This document shows, piece after piece, positions 44,008-53,189 of a stretch of 64,000 nucleotides of DNA (the first letter of the stretch is position 1; every line of letters starts with the position of its first letter). The translations under genes and the position numbers were made by a program. The stretch comes from Gammaproteobacteria bacterium. Lineage in GTDB: Bacteria > Pseudomonadota > Gammaproteobacteria > JASBUN01. The notes beneath the pieces are model-generated. The model was not told the DNA's origin and did not search any database. It saw only the letters and a program-made list of their open reading frames with translations. The stretch lies in NCBI GenBank assembly GCA_030147845.1, contig JASBUN010000003.1, positions 124,001 through 188,000 on the forward strand, given 5' to 3'.

Positions 44008-45024
44008 ATGACCTCCGAGGACAAACGCCTTCTGAGCGTCGATGTCAAGAAGCGACTGCTGCACGAGATGTTGTTCGCGCGCCGTTTCGAGGAACGCTGT
44101 TACGAGGCTTATGTGGAACGCAAAATCGGCGGATTTTTGCACCTTTATCCCGGTGAGGAAGCCTGCGCTCACGGCGTACTGGAGGCCGCTCGCGTCGGCC
44201 ACGACTACGTCATTACCAGCTATCGCGATCATGTCCACGCGATCAAATCGGGTGTCGACCCCAAGGCCGTCATGGCGGAGTTGTTCGCCAAGGTGACCGG
44301 CTGCTGCAAGGGCTTGGGCGGCTCCATGCACATCTTCGGTGTCGAACAGCGTTTCATGGGTGGTTACGCGCTGGTCGGCGGCCCGTTCCCGCTTGCCGCC
44401 GGCATTGCCAAAGGTATCCAGATGAAAGGCGGCGATGAGATCTGCATCTGTTTTTTGGGTGACGCGGCCAACAATCAAGGTACTTTCCACGAGTCTCTGA
44501 ACATGGCCAAGTTGTGGAATTTGCCGGTGCTGTATGTGTGTGAAAACAACCTCTACGGTATTGGTACGCGCATTGATCGTTCTACCGCAGTGGTCGATCA
44601 GTACAAGCGCGTGTCCGGATACAACATTCCTTCGCAGCAAGTGGACGGCCAGGATGTCGAGGTGGTTTACGCGGCGGCGGCGGCGGCCATCGATCACGTG
44701 CGCGGCGGTAATGGCCCGTATTTTCTGGAGTTGATGACGTACCGTTATCGCGGCCACTCGATGTCGGACTCGAACGCTTATCGGGCCAAGGACGAGGAAC
44801 GTATGTGGAGCAAGCGCGATCCGATCATCATGTTGCGCGACCGCCTCATCGACGACGGCCAGCTGACGCAGGAAACGTTCAAGAAAACCGACGATCAGAT
44901 CCTGGAACATATCGAGGACGAAATCATCAGGTTCGCCGAGGAGTCACCGGAACCGACCATGGATTTACTGCAGAAGTACGTGTTGGTGGAAAACGATCCA
45001 TGGGTAAAAGGAGGCGCGCACTGA
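44008..45024 (+). CDS. pdhA: Pyruvate dehydrogenase E1 component, alpha subunit
   Basis: Thiamine-diphosphate-binding half of a heterotetrameric E1. 338 residues. Typical stretches: GGFLHLYPGEEACAHGV, TSYRDHVHAIKSG, GGSMHIF, the ThDP/Mg motif around GDAANNQGTFHESLN (151-165; usually GDGAANQG) and the loop YRYRGHSMSDSNAYR that marks pyruvate E1 alpha. GGAGA precedes the ATG. This alpha2beta2 E1 differs from the single-chain AceE of most gammaproteobacteria. The stop overlaps the pdhB start (ATG within TGATG). Confidence 0.94.
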   Translation: MTSEDKRLLSVDVKKRLLHEMLFARRFEERCYEAYVERKIGGFLHLYPGEEACAHGVLEAARVGHDYVITSYRDHVHAIKSGVDPKAVMAELFAKVTGCCKGLGGSMHIFGVEQRFMGGYALVGGPFPLAAGIAKGIQMKGGDEICICFLGDAANNQGTFHESLNMAKLWNLPVLYVCENNLYGIGTRIDRSTAVVDQYKRVSGYNIPSQQVDGQDVEVVYAAAAAAIDHVRGGNGPYFLELMTYRYRGHSMSDSNAYRAKDEERMWSKRDPIIMLRDRLIDDGQLTQETFKKTDDQILEHIEDEIIRFAEESPEPTMDLLQKYVLVENDPWVKGGAH

Positions 45025-46004
45025 TGGCGACGATGATGTTCTGGGAGGCGATACGCCGCGCCCTCGATGAAGAAATGGCGCGCGATCCGATGGTAATTTG
45101 CATGGGTGAGGATATCGGCGTTGCCGGTGGTACCTACAAAGCGACGCAAGGCCTGTATGACAAGTATGGACCCGAACGCGTCATGGATACGCCAATTTCC
45201 GAAAACGGTTTCACTGGTTTAGCGATTGGCGCCTCGTTCGTCGGTGTGCGGCCGGTGGTCGAAATCATGTCGGTCAATTTTGCCTGGCTGGCGACCGATC
45301 AGATCGTCAATACGGCGGCCAAGGTACATTACATGTCGGGCGGCCAGATCAAGGCCCCGATTGTTATCCGCACACCGGGTGGTACCGCGCACCAGCTCGG
45401 CGCCCAGCATTCGGCGCGCATGGAAAAGGTGTTCATGGGCGTCGCCGGCCTGCGCGTGGTTACGCCGTCTACGCCGCGCCAGGCCTATGGCCTGATCAAA
45501 TCCGCGGTACGTTGCGAGGATCCGGTACTGATCAACGAGCATGAACTAATTTACAACCTCAAAGGCGAAGTGCCGGATGAGGAATATTTCCACCCGTTGG
45601 AGGGTTCGGAGATCGCTCGCCAGGGCAAGGACGTGAGCTTGTTCGGCTACAACGTGTCGGTACATTGGTGCTTGCAGGCAGCGAAAAAATTGGCCGATCA
45701 GCACGGTATTGATGCCGAGGTGATCGACTTGTATGGTCTCAATCCGCTTGACCGCGCCGGTATCGCCGAGTCGGTGAGCAAGACCCACCGCGCGGTCGTG
45801 GTCGAAGAAGCCGAGGCCCCGGTCGGCGTTGGTGCCGAGGTCATGGCCATACTCAACGAGGAATGTTTTTTCGAAATGGATGCGCCGCCCGCGCGCGTGT
45901 CGGCGCTAAACGTGCCGATTCCGTACAACCACACCTTAGAGAAAGCCGCGATTCCGAATGCCGACGATATCGTCAAGGCTGTTCTCAAATTATTCGGAAA
46001 GTGA
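45024..46004 (+). CDS. pdhB: Pyruvate dehydrogenase E1 component, beta subunit
   Basis: 326-residue E1 beta. The ATG at 45024 overlaps the pdhA stop and has an excellent AAAAGGAGG site. Motifs include MGEDIGVAGGTYKATQGL, DTPISENGFTGLAIGASF, NTAAKVHYMSGGQ, RTPGGTAHQLGAQHS and the C-terminal EVIDLYGLNPLD. Forms the active site with PdhA. Acetoin or branched-chain dehydrogenase is less likely given the alpha-subunit loop. Confidence 0.94.
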   Translation: MATMMFWEAIRRALDEEMARDPMVICMGEDIGVAGGTYKATQGLYDKYGPERVMDTPISENGFTGLAIGASFVGVRPVVEIMSVNFAWLATDQIVNTAAKVHYMSGGQIKAPIVIRTPGGTAHQLGAQHSARMEKVFMGVAGLRVVTPSTPRQAYGLIKSAVRCEDPVLINEHELIYNLKGEVPDEEYFHPLEGSEIARQGKDVSLFGYNVSVHWCLQAAKKLADQHGIDAEVIDLYGLNPLDRAGIAESVSKTHRAVVVEEAEAPVGVGAEVMAILNEECFFEMDAPPARVSALNVPIPYNHTLEKAAIPNADDIVKAVLKLFGK

Positions 46005-46070
46005 GCTTCGTCACGCGGCGAGCGTCCGTCTCGGCGCGTGACCGATGCCTCGAAACCTAGGAATTGATCC

Positions 46071-49000
46071 ATGCCTGAACCGTACGTCATAAAGATGCCG
46101 CAGTTGTCCGACACCATGACCGAAGGTGTCGTGGTCAGCTGGGAAAAAAATATCGGCGATAAGATTGAGCGCGGCACTATCGTCGCCACGGTCGAGACCG
46201 ATAAAGCCATCATGGACGTTGAGGTGTTTCGGGAGGGATATCTTTCCGGACCACTGGCGGCTGTTGACGGTAGCGTAGCGGTGGGTGAGGCGATCGGCTA
46301 CTTGGTGGCAAGCGCCGATGACGTGCAGGGCGGCGACGTCGCGCCGCCACAAGCGCAGTCGGAACCCGTGGCGGCGGAAGTGGCGACGCCGTCCGAAGGC
46401 GAGCCTGAAGGCGCGCTGCATACGATTAAAATGCCGCAACTGTCCGACACCATGAGCGAGGGCGTGGTGGTCAGCTGGGAAAAAAACCCGGGTGACAAGA
46501 TCGAGCGCGGCACCATCGTTGCTACGGTGGAAACCGACAAAGCCATCATGGACGTCGAGGTATTCCGTGAAGGTTATTTGTCGGGACCGATGGCCGCGGT
46601 CGATAGTGTGGTCCCGGTTGGTGGTGCGCTCGCCTATCTGGTCGAACGCGCCGAACAGGTCAAGACCAGCGCGGCGATGTCTGCTGCCGTTGCCAAGGCG
46701 CCGCCGCGCGGTGAGTCGCCAAGCCAGGATGCGGCGTCAAAAACGGCCGCCGCGGTCAGTGTGTCGAGCAATCGTAGTGTGGCGCCCTCGGCGCGCCCGG
46801 ATAATAAATATGCGACGCCTTACGCGCGCCAATTAGCGGCCCAGTTGCATGTCAATCTAAACAACATTCGCGGCAGCGGTCCACAAGGCGAGGTCACTGC
46901 CGAGGACGTGCGCAAGGCACGCCCGGTCGAACGTCCGACCGAGATCGGCGAACAAATGCCGGCGCATTCCATGCCGGAGATTCAGGTGCCCGGCAAGGGC
47001 AGAGCCATGAATGCCATGGAGCGCGCCGTCAGTCATTCGATGACCGCTTCGCTGACCATGCCAACTTTCCACGTCACCGTTAACGCCAAACCCGAAGCGT
47101 TAATCAAGGCTTCGAAGGCCAAGGGCGTATCGGTTACCGTGGCCATCGCCAAGGCTTGTGCCTTGGCGGTCGGCAAACATCCGTCCATCAACTGGTGTTA
47201 TCAACCGGTCGACAAATTGGTGGAGCGCAGTAACGTCGATATCGGTATGGCGGTTTCGGCCGAAGGCGGCGGGCTGGTCGTACCGGTGCTGCGCAACTGC
47301 GAAGCGGCCAGCCTGGAGGAACTTGATGACGCCTGGAAGGCGTTGGTGGAACGAGCGCGCAAGCGCCGTTTGGCACCCGAGGAATACGCGAACCCGACCT
47401 TTATGGTCTCGAACATGGGTATGCTGGGGGTGGCTTATTTTGACGCCATACCGACACCGGGTACGGCGGTCATTTTGGCTATTTCGTCGGCCGGAGCAGA
47501 AGGAATACCGTTGACCGTGACTGCCGATCACCGCGTTGTCAACGGCGCTGAAGCGGCCTTGTTCCTGAACACACTGAAGGGCTTGATCGAGCAGCCGCTG
47601 GACTGGATCGGCGCAGTTGGACCGGCCATCCCTGACGGCGACTGGGACTATGACGTGGTCGTTATCGGCGGCGGTCCTGGCGGCGAAGATTGCGCGCGTG
47701 AACTGGCTGAGCATGGCGTCAAGGTGGCTATGGTCAACGACGCGCCATTACCCGGCGGCGAATGCCTGTGGCGTGGTTGTATTCCCTCCAAGGCGTGGCG
47801 CGCGGCAGCCGATCTCATGCGCGATCGCGCGCATGACGATCACCTTGGCGTGGAGGGCACCAACAAAGCCAAGCTCAACTGGGGCAAATTGGAGACTACG
47901 CGCCGCGCGGTATTGGAAACGCGTGGCGACATGGCGCTGAAGACCGACAAAGGCGTCAAAATCAAGGTAATTCAGGGATTCGCTTGGTTTGAAAGCGACC
48001 ATCGCGTATTCGTCGATACCTCCGGTAACACCAGCGAGGCGCACGCCCGGCAAGCACCGGGTGACGGCTCGCAGGGTGAGCACCTCTCATTTGGTTGTGC
48101 CGTGATCGCCGCCGGCGCGCCGCCGTTTATCCCGCCCATTCCGGGCGCCAGAGAAAGCGTGGAAGGCGGCGGCGTGTTGACCTCCGACACGGTATGGGGA
48201 CTGCAAGCCGCGCCCAAGCGTCTGGGCATCATAGGTGGCGGCGCTATTGGTCTGGAAATGGCGCAAATTTTTCAGGACTTTGGTACCAAAGTGACCTTGA
48301 TCGAAGCCCAGGATCGCATCCTCGCGGAGGTCGAATCGGAAATTGCCAAGCAGCTCACGCAGGTGCTGAACAACGATCCCAATCTGACCGTGGTGACGTC
48401 CGCCAAGGTCAAGAAAATTTCGGGAACGCCGGGCGCCATGAAGCTTGCCTACGAAGACGCCGATGGTAAGGCGCGCAACTTCAGTTGTGATTACGTTATT
48501 GTTGCCACCGGCAAACGGCCGCTACTCGAACCCCTGCGCTTACGTGAGGCGGGAATTGCCGTTGATAAGGGTGTGATCCGCGCTGATGCGCGCTGCCGCA
48601 CCAACGTGCCGCATATTTTTGCGGTCGGTGACGTCATCGGCGGTTTGATGTTGGCGCATACCGCCGGACATCAGGGGCGTGTCGCCGCTGCCGCGATCCT
48701 TGGCGAAGACTTGCGCTATGATCAAGCCAAGGACAGCGGCGTTATTTTCACGCGGCCGGAGGCCGCCTTCGTTGGTTTGTCCGTGGCGCAGGCGAAAGCC
48801 CAGGGGATCGACGCGGTGGAGGTCAAGGTACCGGTCAATATCGACGCCAAGGCCATGATTACCGATGAGCAACATGGCCTAATCAAAATCGTCGCCGACA
48901 AACAGAGTCACCGGGTGATCGGGGTACATTTGCTGGCCGATCATGCCGATACGTTGATCGGCGAAGCCGTGATGATGGTGTCGGGCGAAATGACGTTGGA

Positions 49001-49118
49001 ACAGGTTGCTCATGCCATCCACCCACATCCAACCCAGACCGAGATGTTCGGTGAATTGGCGCGCCGGTTGCTGTCGCGATTGCGGCGCTCGCAAAAGCGG
49101 GCTGCGACGACGCGATAA
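46071..49118 (+). CDS. Fused dihydrolipoamide acetyltransferase (E2) and dihydrolipoamide dehydrogenase (E3)
   Basis: A single 1015-residue chain. Two N-terminal lipoyl domains (about 4-82 and 117-195) with lipoyl lysines K45 and K157 in ETDKAIMD; an Ala-rich linker; an E1/E3-subunit-binding domain (about 246-282, YATPYARQLAAQ); the E2 catalytic domain (about 300-515) with His487 in ADHRVVNGA; then, after a roughly 10-residue join, a full E3 flavoprotein (about 526-1010) with VVVIGGGPGG, redox Cys565/Cys570 in GGECLWRGCIPSK, the second GIIGGGAIGLEMAQIF and catalytic HPHPTQTE. Normally E2 and E3 are separate genes. Follows pdhB by 66 bp. The E2 motif reads HRVVNG, not HRVVDG. Confidence 0.92.
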   Translation: MPEPYVIKMPQLSDTMTEGVVVSWEKNIGDKIERGTIVATVETDKAIMDVEVFREGYLSGPLAAVDGSVAVGEAIGYLVASADDVQGGDVAPPQAQSEPVAAEVATPSEGEPEGALHTIKMPQLSDTMSEGVVVSWEKNPGDKIERGTIVATVETDKAIMDVEVFREGYLSGPMAAVDSVVPVGGALAYLVERAEQVKTSAAMSAAVAKAPPRGESPSQDAASKTAAAVSVSSNRSVAPSARPDNKYATPYARQLAAQLHVNLNNIRGSGPQGEVTAEDVRKARPVERPTEIGEQMPAHSMPEIQVPGKGRAMNAMERAVSHSMTASLTMPTFHVTVNAKPEALIKASKAKGVSVTVAIAKACALAVGKHPSINWCYQPVDKLVERSNVDIGMAVSAEGGGLVVPVLRNCEAASLEELDDAWKALVERARKRRLAPEEYANPTFMVSNMGMLGVAYFDAIPTPGTAVILAISSAGAEGIPLTVTADHRVVNGAEAALFLNTLKGLIEQPLDWIGAVGPAIPDGDWDYDVVVIGGGPGGEDCARELAEHGVKVAMVNDAPLPGGECLWRGCIPSKAWRAAADLMRDRAHDDHLGVEGTNKAKLNWGKLETTRRAVLETRGDMALKTDKGVKIKVIQGFAWFESDHRVFVDTSGNTSEAHARQAPGDGSQGEHLSFGCAVIAAGAPPFIPPIPGARESVEGGGVLTSDTVWGLQAAPKRLGIIGGGAIGLEMAQIFQDFGTKVTLIEAQDRILAEVESEIAKQLTQVLNNDPNLTVVTSAKVKKISGTPGAMKLAYEDADGKARNFSCDYVIVATGKRPLLEPLRLREAGIAVDKGVIRADARCRTNVPHIFAVGDVIGGLMLAHTAGHQGRVAAAAILGEDLRYDQAKDSGVIFTRPEAAFVGLSVAQAKAQGIDAVEVKVPVNIDAKAMITDEQHGLIKIVADKQSHRVIGVHLLADHADTLIGEAVMMVSGEMTLEQVAHAIHPHPTQTEMFGELARRLLSRLRRSQKRAATTR

Positions 49119-49164
49119 AGAACGGCCCTCGCGCGGCCACCGTGGGCTACGGCGGCCGTTGCTT

Positions 49165-49657
49165 CGGTAGGCCCGGGTTCACCCGTGCAAAGTAGGCTGC
49201 TGAACGTACCGAACCCACATGGCTAAAGCCGTGCCTACAACATCAAATGGCACTCGGTTGATGGGGGCAGGGATTTTGTAGGCACGGATTCATCCGTGCC
49301 GCAATCGGAAGCCATAACATACAGTGACCGGATGCACCCGGGCACGGGGCGTCACACCGGACCAATGCACGGCTAAAGCCGTGCCTACAAAATCGATGCG
49401 GACATTCGACGGTGGCAGTGTGTTGGAATATCTCAGCCATCGTGTAGGCCCGGATTCACTCGTGCAAAGTAGACTGCCGAACGTACCGAACCCACATGGC
49501 GAAAGCCGTGCCTACAACATCAAATGGTACTCGGTTGATGGGGGCAGCGGTTTTGTAGGCACGGATTCATCCGTGCCGCAATCGGAAGCCATAACATACA
49601 GTGACCGGATGCATCCGGGCACGGGGCGTCACACCGGATCAACGCACGGTTAAAGCG
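49165..49657. repeat. REP-like paired palindromic repeats with a 277-bp-offset direct duplication
   Basis: The 708-bp gap 49119-49826 is mostly repeat. The basic pair is a left palindrome GCACGGCTAAAGCCGTGC ending CCTACAA and a right palindrome GCACGGATTCATCCGTGC preceded by TTGTAG, facing each other 40-60 bp apart. Units are at about 49221-49300, 49366-49465 and 49495-49577, with partial halves at 49165-49188 and near 49641. In addition, about 215 bp (49166-49380) recur almost unchanged at 49443-49657. No coding sequence is supported here; the rest up to 49826 is the motY upstream region. Confidence 0.85.
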
Positions 49658-49826
49658 ATGTTTGTCCGGCCGAACCTCTCCGCCGCATCGGCCGGCAATA
49701 CTTCGTTCTCGTATAAAAATAGCGGCATATCAGCCAGTTGTGCGGATTTCGGAATATTTGGCGACTAAAGATCGGTGGCGGTTGACCGTTACCTAGAATT
49801 ACCTTCTGAAGCACGGCACCACTGGC

Positions 49827-50705
49827 ATGAATCGCACCCTGTACATCGCCGCGGGCGTCCTCGGTATACAACTCGGCGCTCTGGCTCACGCCGGCTCCTG
49901 GGCCGCGCAGCGGCATTACGAGCCGCCCATGACCGAGGCGGCGTGGCGGGTGCACGGTGATCGGCTAAAATGTGCGCTCACTCAACGGATCCCGGACTAC
50001 GGCCGTGCGGTGTTCACACAGCGGGCCGGTGGCAAGGTCGAACTGCACATTGTCGTGCGACAGCCATTGTCAAACAGCGGCCGCGCGCAACTGCGCGCCG
50101 AGCCGCCGCCTTGGTGGCATAACGTCGCCGCTCGTGACCTCGGCTCGGTTGCCTTCAATAACAGTACTTCGCCCTTTGCGTTCGCCGGCGACATGCCGCA
50201 GACAATCTTTGCCGCACTCGAGCGCGGCCTGTTTCCGACGCTTTACTACGGCGACGGCAGCGCCGGTGCGAGCCGCGTCAGCGTATCGTTATCCGCGGTG
50301 CGTTTCCGTGCGGCGCTGGGCAAGTTCCAAGCCTGTACCAACAAGCTTCTGCCGATGGGCGTGGACCAGATCAGCAAATCGGTGATTCACTTTCCGAGCG
50401 CTTCCGCGCTATTGACGGCCGAGGCCCGCAAACGTCTCGACCTCATCATTCGCTATCTGCGTCTTGATCACGATATCCGTAAAGCGGCGATCGTCGGATT
50501 TACGGATCGCAGTGGCACCGCGCGCGAAAACTATTTGCTCTCGCAACGGCGCGCCGCCGCCGTGCAGGCTTATTTGGCAAAGGCCAAGTTGGCGCGGGTC
50601 AAGCTGAGCGTGCGTTATTATGGGCAGGCCCGGCCGGTCGCCGACAATGGTACTGAACGCGGCCGCAGCGCCAACCGGCGCGTCGAAATCCGCCTCTCAC
50701 GTTGA
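49827..50705 (+). CDS. MotY-like OmpA-family protein
   Basis: 292 residues with a signal peptide (MNRTLYIAAGVLGIQLGALA). The N-terminal domain carries the MotY pattern: W...CALTQRIPDYGRAVF with Cys, and a later Cys in FQACTNKLLPMG. The C-terminal OmpA/MotB-like peptidoglycan-binding domain (about 180-290) has VIHFPSASALLTAEARKRL, VGFTDRSGTARENYLLSQRRA and RRVEIRLSR. MotY forms the T ring of polar flagellar motors in Vibrio and Pseudomonas and anchors stators. No other flagellar gene is in the window, as is usual for motY. A non-flagellar OmpA-like role is the alternative. Confidence 0.8.
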   Translation: MNRTLYIAAGVLGIQLGALAHAGSWAAQRHYEPPMTEAAWRVHGDRLKCALTQRIPDYGRAVFTQRAGGKVELHIVVRQPLSNSGRAQLRAEPPPWWHNVAARDLGSVAFNNSTSPFAFAGDMPQTIFAALERGLFPTLYYGDGSAGASRVSVSLSAVRFRAALGKFQACTNKLLPMGVDQISKSVIHFPSASALLTAEARKRLDLIIRYLRLDHDIRKAAIVGFTDRSGTARENYLLSQRRAAAVQAYLAKAKLARVKLSVRYYGQARPVADNGTERGRSANRRVEIRLSR

Positions 50706-50759
50706 CTCTAGGGCGCTCGCCCGCACGCGTAGCAGCGCGCGATCGCCCGTCAATTCCGG

Positions 50760-50765
50760 TATAAT
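50760..50765 (+). promoter_or_regulatory. Candidate -10 element for argG
   Basis: Perfect TATAAT in the motY-argG gap, 69 bp before the argG ATG. No good -35 is present at 16-18 bp, so this is only a weak promoter call. Confidence 0.35.
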
Positions 50766-50833
50766 GCGCATCCGTTGGCCATCGGCACATCGATCATCGT
50801 CAACGCCGCGGCAGTGTTAACTGGAGTAGCGAT

Positions 50834-52057
50834 ATGCCCCAATCTGGGATCAAAAAAGTCGTACTGGCCTACTCGGGCGGCCTGGATACTTCCATCATCC
50901 TGAAATGGTTGCGCGACACCTACGGCTGTGAAGTGGTGACCTTTACGGCCGATATCGGTCAGGGTGAAGAAGTCGAGCCGGCTCGCGCCAAGGCGCAGAC
51001 GATGGGCGTCAAAGAGATTTACATCGATGATTTGCGCGAAGAGTTTGCGGCGCATTATGTCTTTCCGATGTTCCGCGCCAACACGATTTATGAAGGCGAG
51101 TATCTGCTCGGTACTTCCATCGCCCGGCCACTGATCGCCAAACGATTGATCGAGATCGCCAACCAGACTGGCGCCGACGCGATCGCGCACGGAGCTACCG
51201 GCAAGGGTAACGACCAAGTGCGTTTCGAGCTTGGCGCCTATGCGCTGCGCCCCGATATCCATATCATCGCGCCTTGGCGTGAGTGGGACCTCAACTCGCG
51301 CGAGAAGCTCATGACCTATGCCGAGCAGCACGACATTCCGGTGGATTTCAAGAAAAGTGGCAAGAAGTCGCCGTACTCGATGGACGCCAACCTGTTGCAC
51401 ATTTCCTACGAGGGCGGCGTTCTGGAGGACCCTTGGCAGGAGCCGGAAGAGGATATGTGGCGCTGGACCGTGTCACCCGAGCAGGCGCCTGATCGCGCCG
51501 TCTATCTCGAACTCAGTTACCGCGGCGGTGATATTGTCGCTATCGATGATGTCGCCATGACGCCCGCACAGGTGATGGAGCATTTGAATCAGGTGGCCGG
51601 CGCCAATGGTATCGGCCGAGCGGACATTGTCGAGAACCGTTATGTCGGCATGAAGTCGCGTGGTGCCTATGAAACACCGGCCGGAACGATCATGCTCAGG
51701 GGGCATCGCGCCATCGAGTCGATCACCCTGGACCGCGAGGTGGCGCATCTCAAGGACGAACTGATGCCGCGCTACGCCAGCCTGATCTACAACGGTTATT
51801 GGTGGAGCCCGGAGCGCACCATGCTGCAGGCGATGATCGATGCTTCGCAAGTGCACGTCAACGGCGTGGTGCGGTTGAAGCTGTACAAAGGCAACGTTGC
51901 CGTGGTCGGCCGCAAATCGGAAAGCGATTCGTTGTTCGACACCAATATTGCTACTTTCGAAGAAGACGCCGGCGCCTACAACCAAAAAGATGCCGAAGGC
52001 TTCATCAAGCTCAACGCCTTACGTATGCGTATCGCCGCCGGCAAACGTGGACGCTGA
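50834..52057 (+). CDS. argG: Argininosuccinate synthase (ArgG)
   Basis: Joins citrulline and aspartate with ATP. 407 residues. PP-loop [17 protein letters not shown], then [40 protein letters not shown] and [24 protein letters not shown] precedes the ATG. Separate from argD-argF 17 kb away. Confidence 0.97.
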   Translation: MPQSGIKKVVLAYSGGLDTSIILKWLRDTYGCEVVTFTADIGQGEEVEPARAKAQTMGVKEIYIDDLREEFAAHYVFPMFRANTIYEGEYLLGTSIARPLIAKRLIEIANQTGADAIAHGATGKGNDQVRFELGAYALRPDIHIIAPWREWDLNSREKLMTYAEQHDIPVDFKKSGKKSPYSMDANLLHISYEGGVLEDPWQEPEEDMWRWTVSPEQAPDRAVYLELSYRGGDIVAIDDVAMTPAQVMEHLNQVAGANGIGRADIVENRYVGMKSRGAYETPAGTIMLRGHRAIESITLDREVAHLKDELMPRYASLIYNGYWWSPERTMLQAMIDASQVHVNGVVRLKLYKGNVAVVGRKSESDSLFDTNIATFEEDAGAYNQKDAEGFIKLNALRMRIAAGKRGR

Positions 52058-52238
52058 AGGCGCGATGTCGCGTATTGCCGGACGCGGCTGGATGGTAGCG
52101 GCTGCATTGCCGGACCCCGGGGGCGAAACCGCAGCCAGACCGTCCGCCGGCGCCGGGATTTTGCCGAAGCGAGATGCCCACCGATATGCCACACTTGGCG
52201 TGTAGCACCCACTTTGTCAAGCCACAAGGAAATTATTG

Positions 52239-52745
52239 ATGAAAAGTATATATACAGTTATGGCGCTAGCGGCCGTTCTTATGGCCTCCGGTGCACAGGC
52301 AGCGGTCAAAGGCGGTGAAAAATTCGGTGATTGGGCGGTCGCATGCGAACAGGCTAAACCACCGGGGCAGGAGAAGGAGCAAACGATCTGTCACGTGTTC
52401 CAGAATTTGAAGGTCAAGGATAGCGGGAAAATCGTACTCGAAGCCCAGGTTGGCTATTTGAAGGACAAGGCGGTGATGTTTGTTGTCGTCCCCTTGGGTG
52501 TGTTCTTGGCGCCCGGCGTACAGTTGCAGGTTGACGACGGAACGTCATTCCGGGTTCCCTATGAAGTCTGCACCAAAGACGGCTGCCGCGTCGGCGTGCC
52601 ACTCAATGCTGACCGGATCGGACAACTTCAGAAGGGTAAGGAGCTGAAAATTTCGGTAATCAATATCGAGCGCAAGATAGTTAATCTTCCGGTTTCGCTA
52701 AAGGGCTTCAGTAAAGCCTTCGCTGCGCTAAAATCAGGCAACTAA
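52239..52745 (+). CDS. Invasion-associated locus B (IalB) family periplasmic protein
   Basis: 168 residues from the ATG at 52239 (AAGGA 8 bp upstream), with signal peptide MKSIYTVMALAAVLMASGAQ. The mature part has the IalB layout: GDWAVACEQ, TICHVFQNL, a PLGVFLAPGVQLQVDDG strand and VPYEVCTKDGCRVGVPL, with four cysteines that probably form two disulfides. The name comes from Bartonella; the biochemical role is unknown. It lies between argG and gloA on the same strand. Confidence 0.87.
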   Translation: MKSIYTVMALAAVLMASGAQAAVKGGEKFGDWAVACEQAKPPGQEKEQTICHVFQNLKVKDSGKIVLEAQVGYLKDKAVMFVVVPLGVFLAPGVQLQVDDGTSFRVPYEVCTKDGCRVGVPLNADRIGQLQKGKELKISVINIERKIVNLPVSLKGFSKAFAALKSGN

Positions 52746-52796
52746 AGCTGGATAGTTACTACGTTCAATTGATTCCGCGTCGGAGGTACACACATC

Positions 52797-53183
52797 ATGC
52801 GAATTCTGCACACCATGCTTCGAGTCGGCGACCTTGATCGATCCGTCGACTTCTATACCGATGTGTTGGGAATGAAACTGTTGCGCCGCAACGAATACCC
52901 GGACGGCAAGTTCACGCTTGCCTTCATCGGCTACGGCGATGAGCAGGATGAGGCGGTCATCGAACTGACTTACAACTGGGGTCAGGAGAAATATGATTTG
53001 GGTGACGGTTATGGACACATCGCCATCGAAGTCGACGATGTCTATGCGGCGGCCGAGAATATCCGTCAACGCGGGGGTGAGATTATGCGCGAGCCGGGCC
53101 CGATGAATGCCGGTACCACCGTCATTGCCTTCGTCAAAGATCCCGATGGTTACCCGGTCGAGCTGATCGGCGCGCGGCACTGA
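52797..53183 (+). CDS. gloA: Lactoylglutathione lyase (glyoxalase I)
   Basis: 128-residue metalloenzyme that isomerises the methylglyoxal-glutathione hemithioacetal. Metal ligands are His5 in [13 protein letters not shown], Glu in VIELTYNWG, His in [11 protein letters not shown] and Glu in [11 protein letters not shown]. Conserved [16 protein letters not shown] and [10 protein letters not shown] are present. The short bacterial form suggests Ni rather than Zn dependence. Repeats start right after the stop. Confidence 0.96.
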   Translation: MRILHTMLRVGDLDRSVDFYTDVLGMKLLRRNEYPDGKFTLAFIGYGDEQDEAVIELTYNWGQEKYDLGDGYGHIAIEVDDVYAAAENIRQRGGEIMREPGPMNAGTTVIAFVKDPDGYPVELIGARH

Positions 53184-53189
53184 TATCGT

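Noticed and set aside
44805-45023. Upstream extension of pdhB (73 extra residues)
   Set aside because: Overlaps the conserved pdhA C-terminus; a perfect ribosome site and family N-terminus fix the start at 45024.
49650-49955. Short open frames inside the 49-kb repeat field and the motY start
   Set aside because: They span palindromic repeats or run antisense to the motY signal peptide and show no family resemblance.
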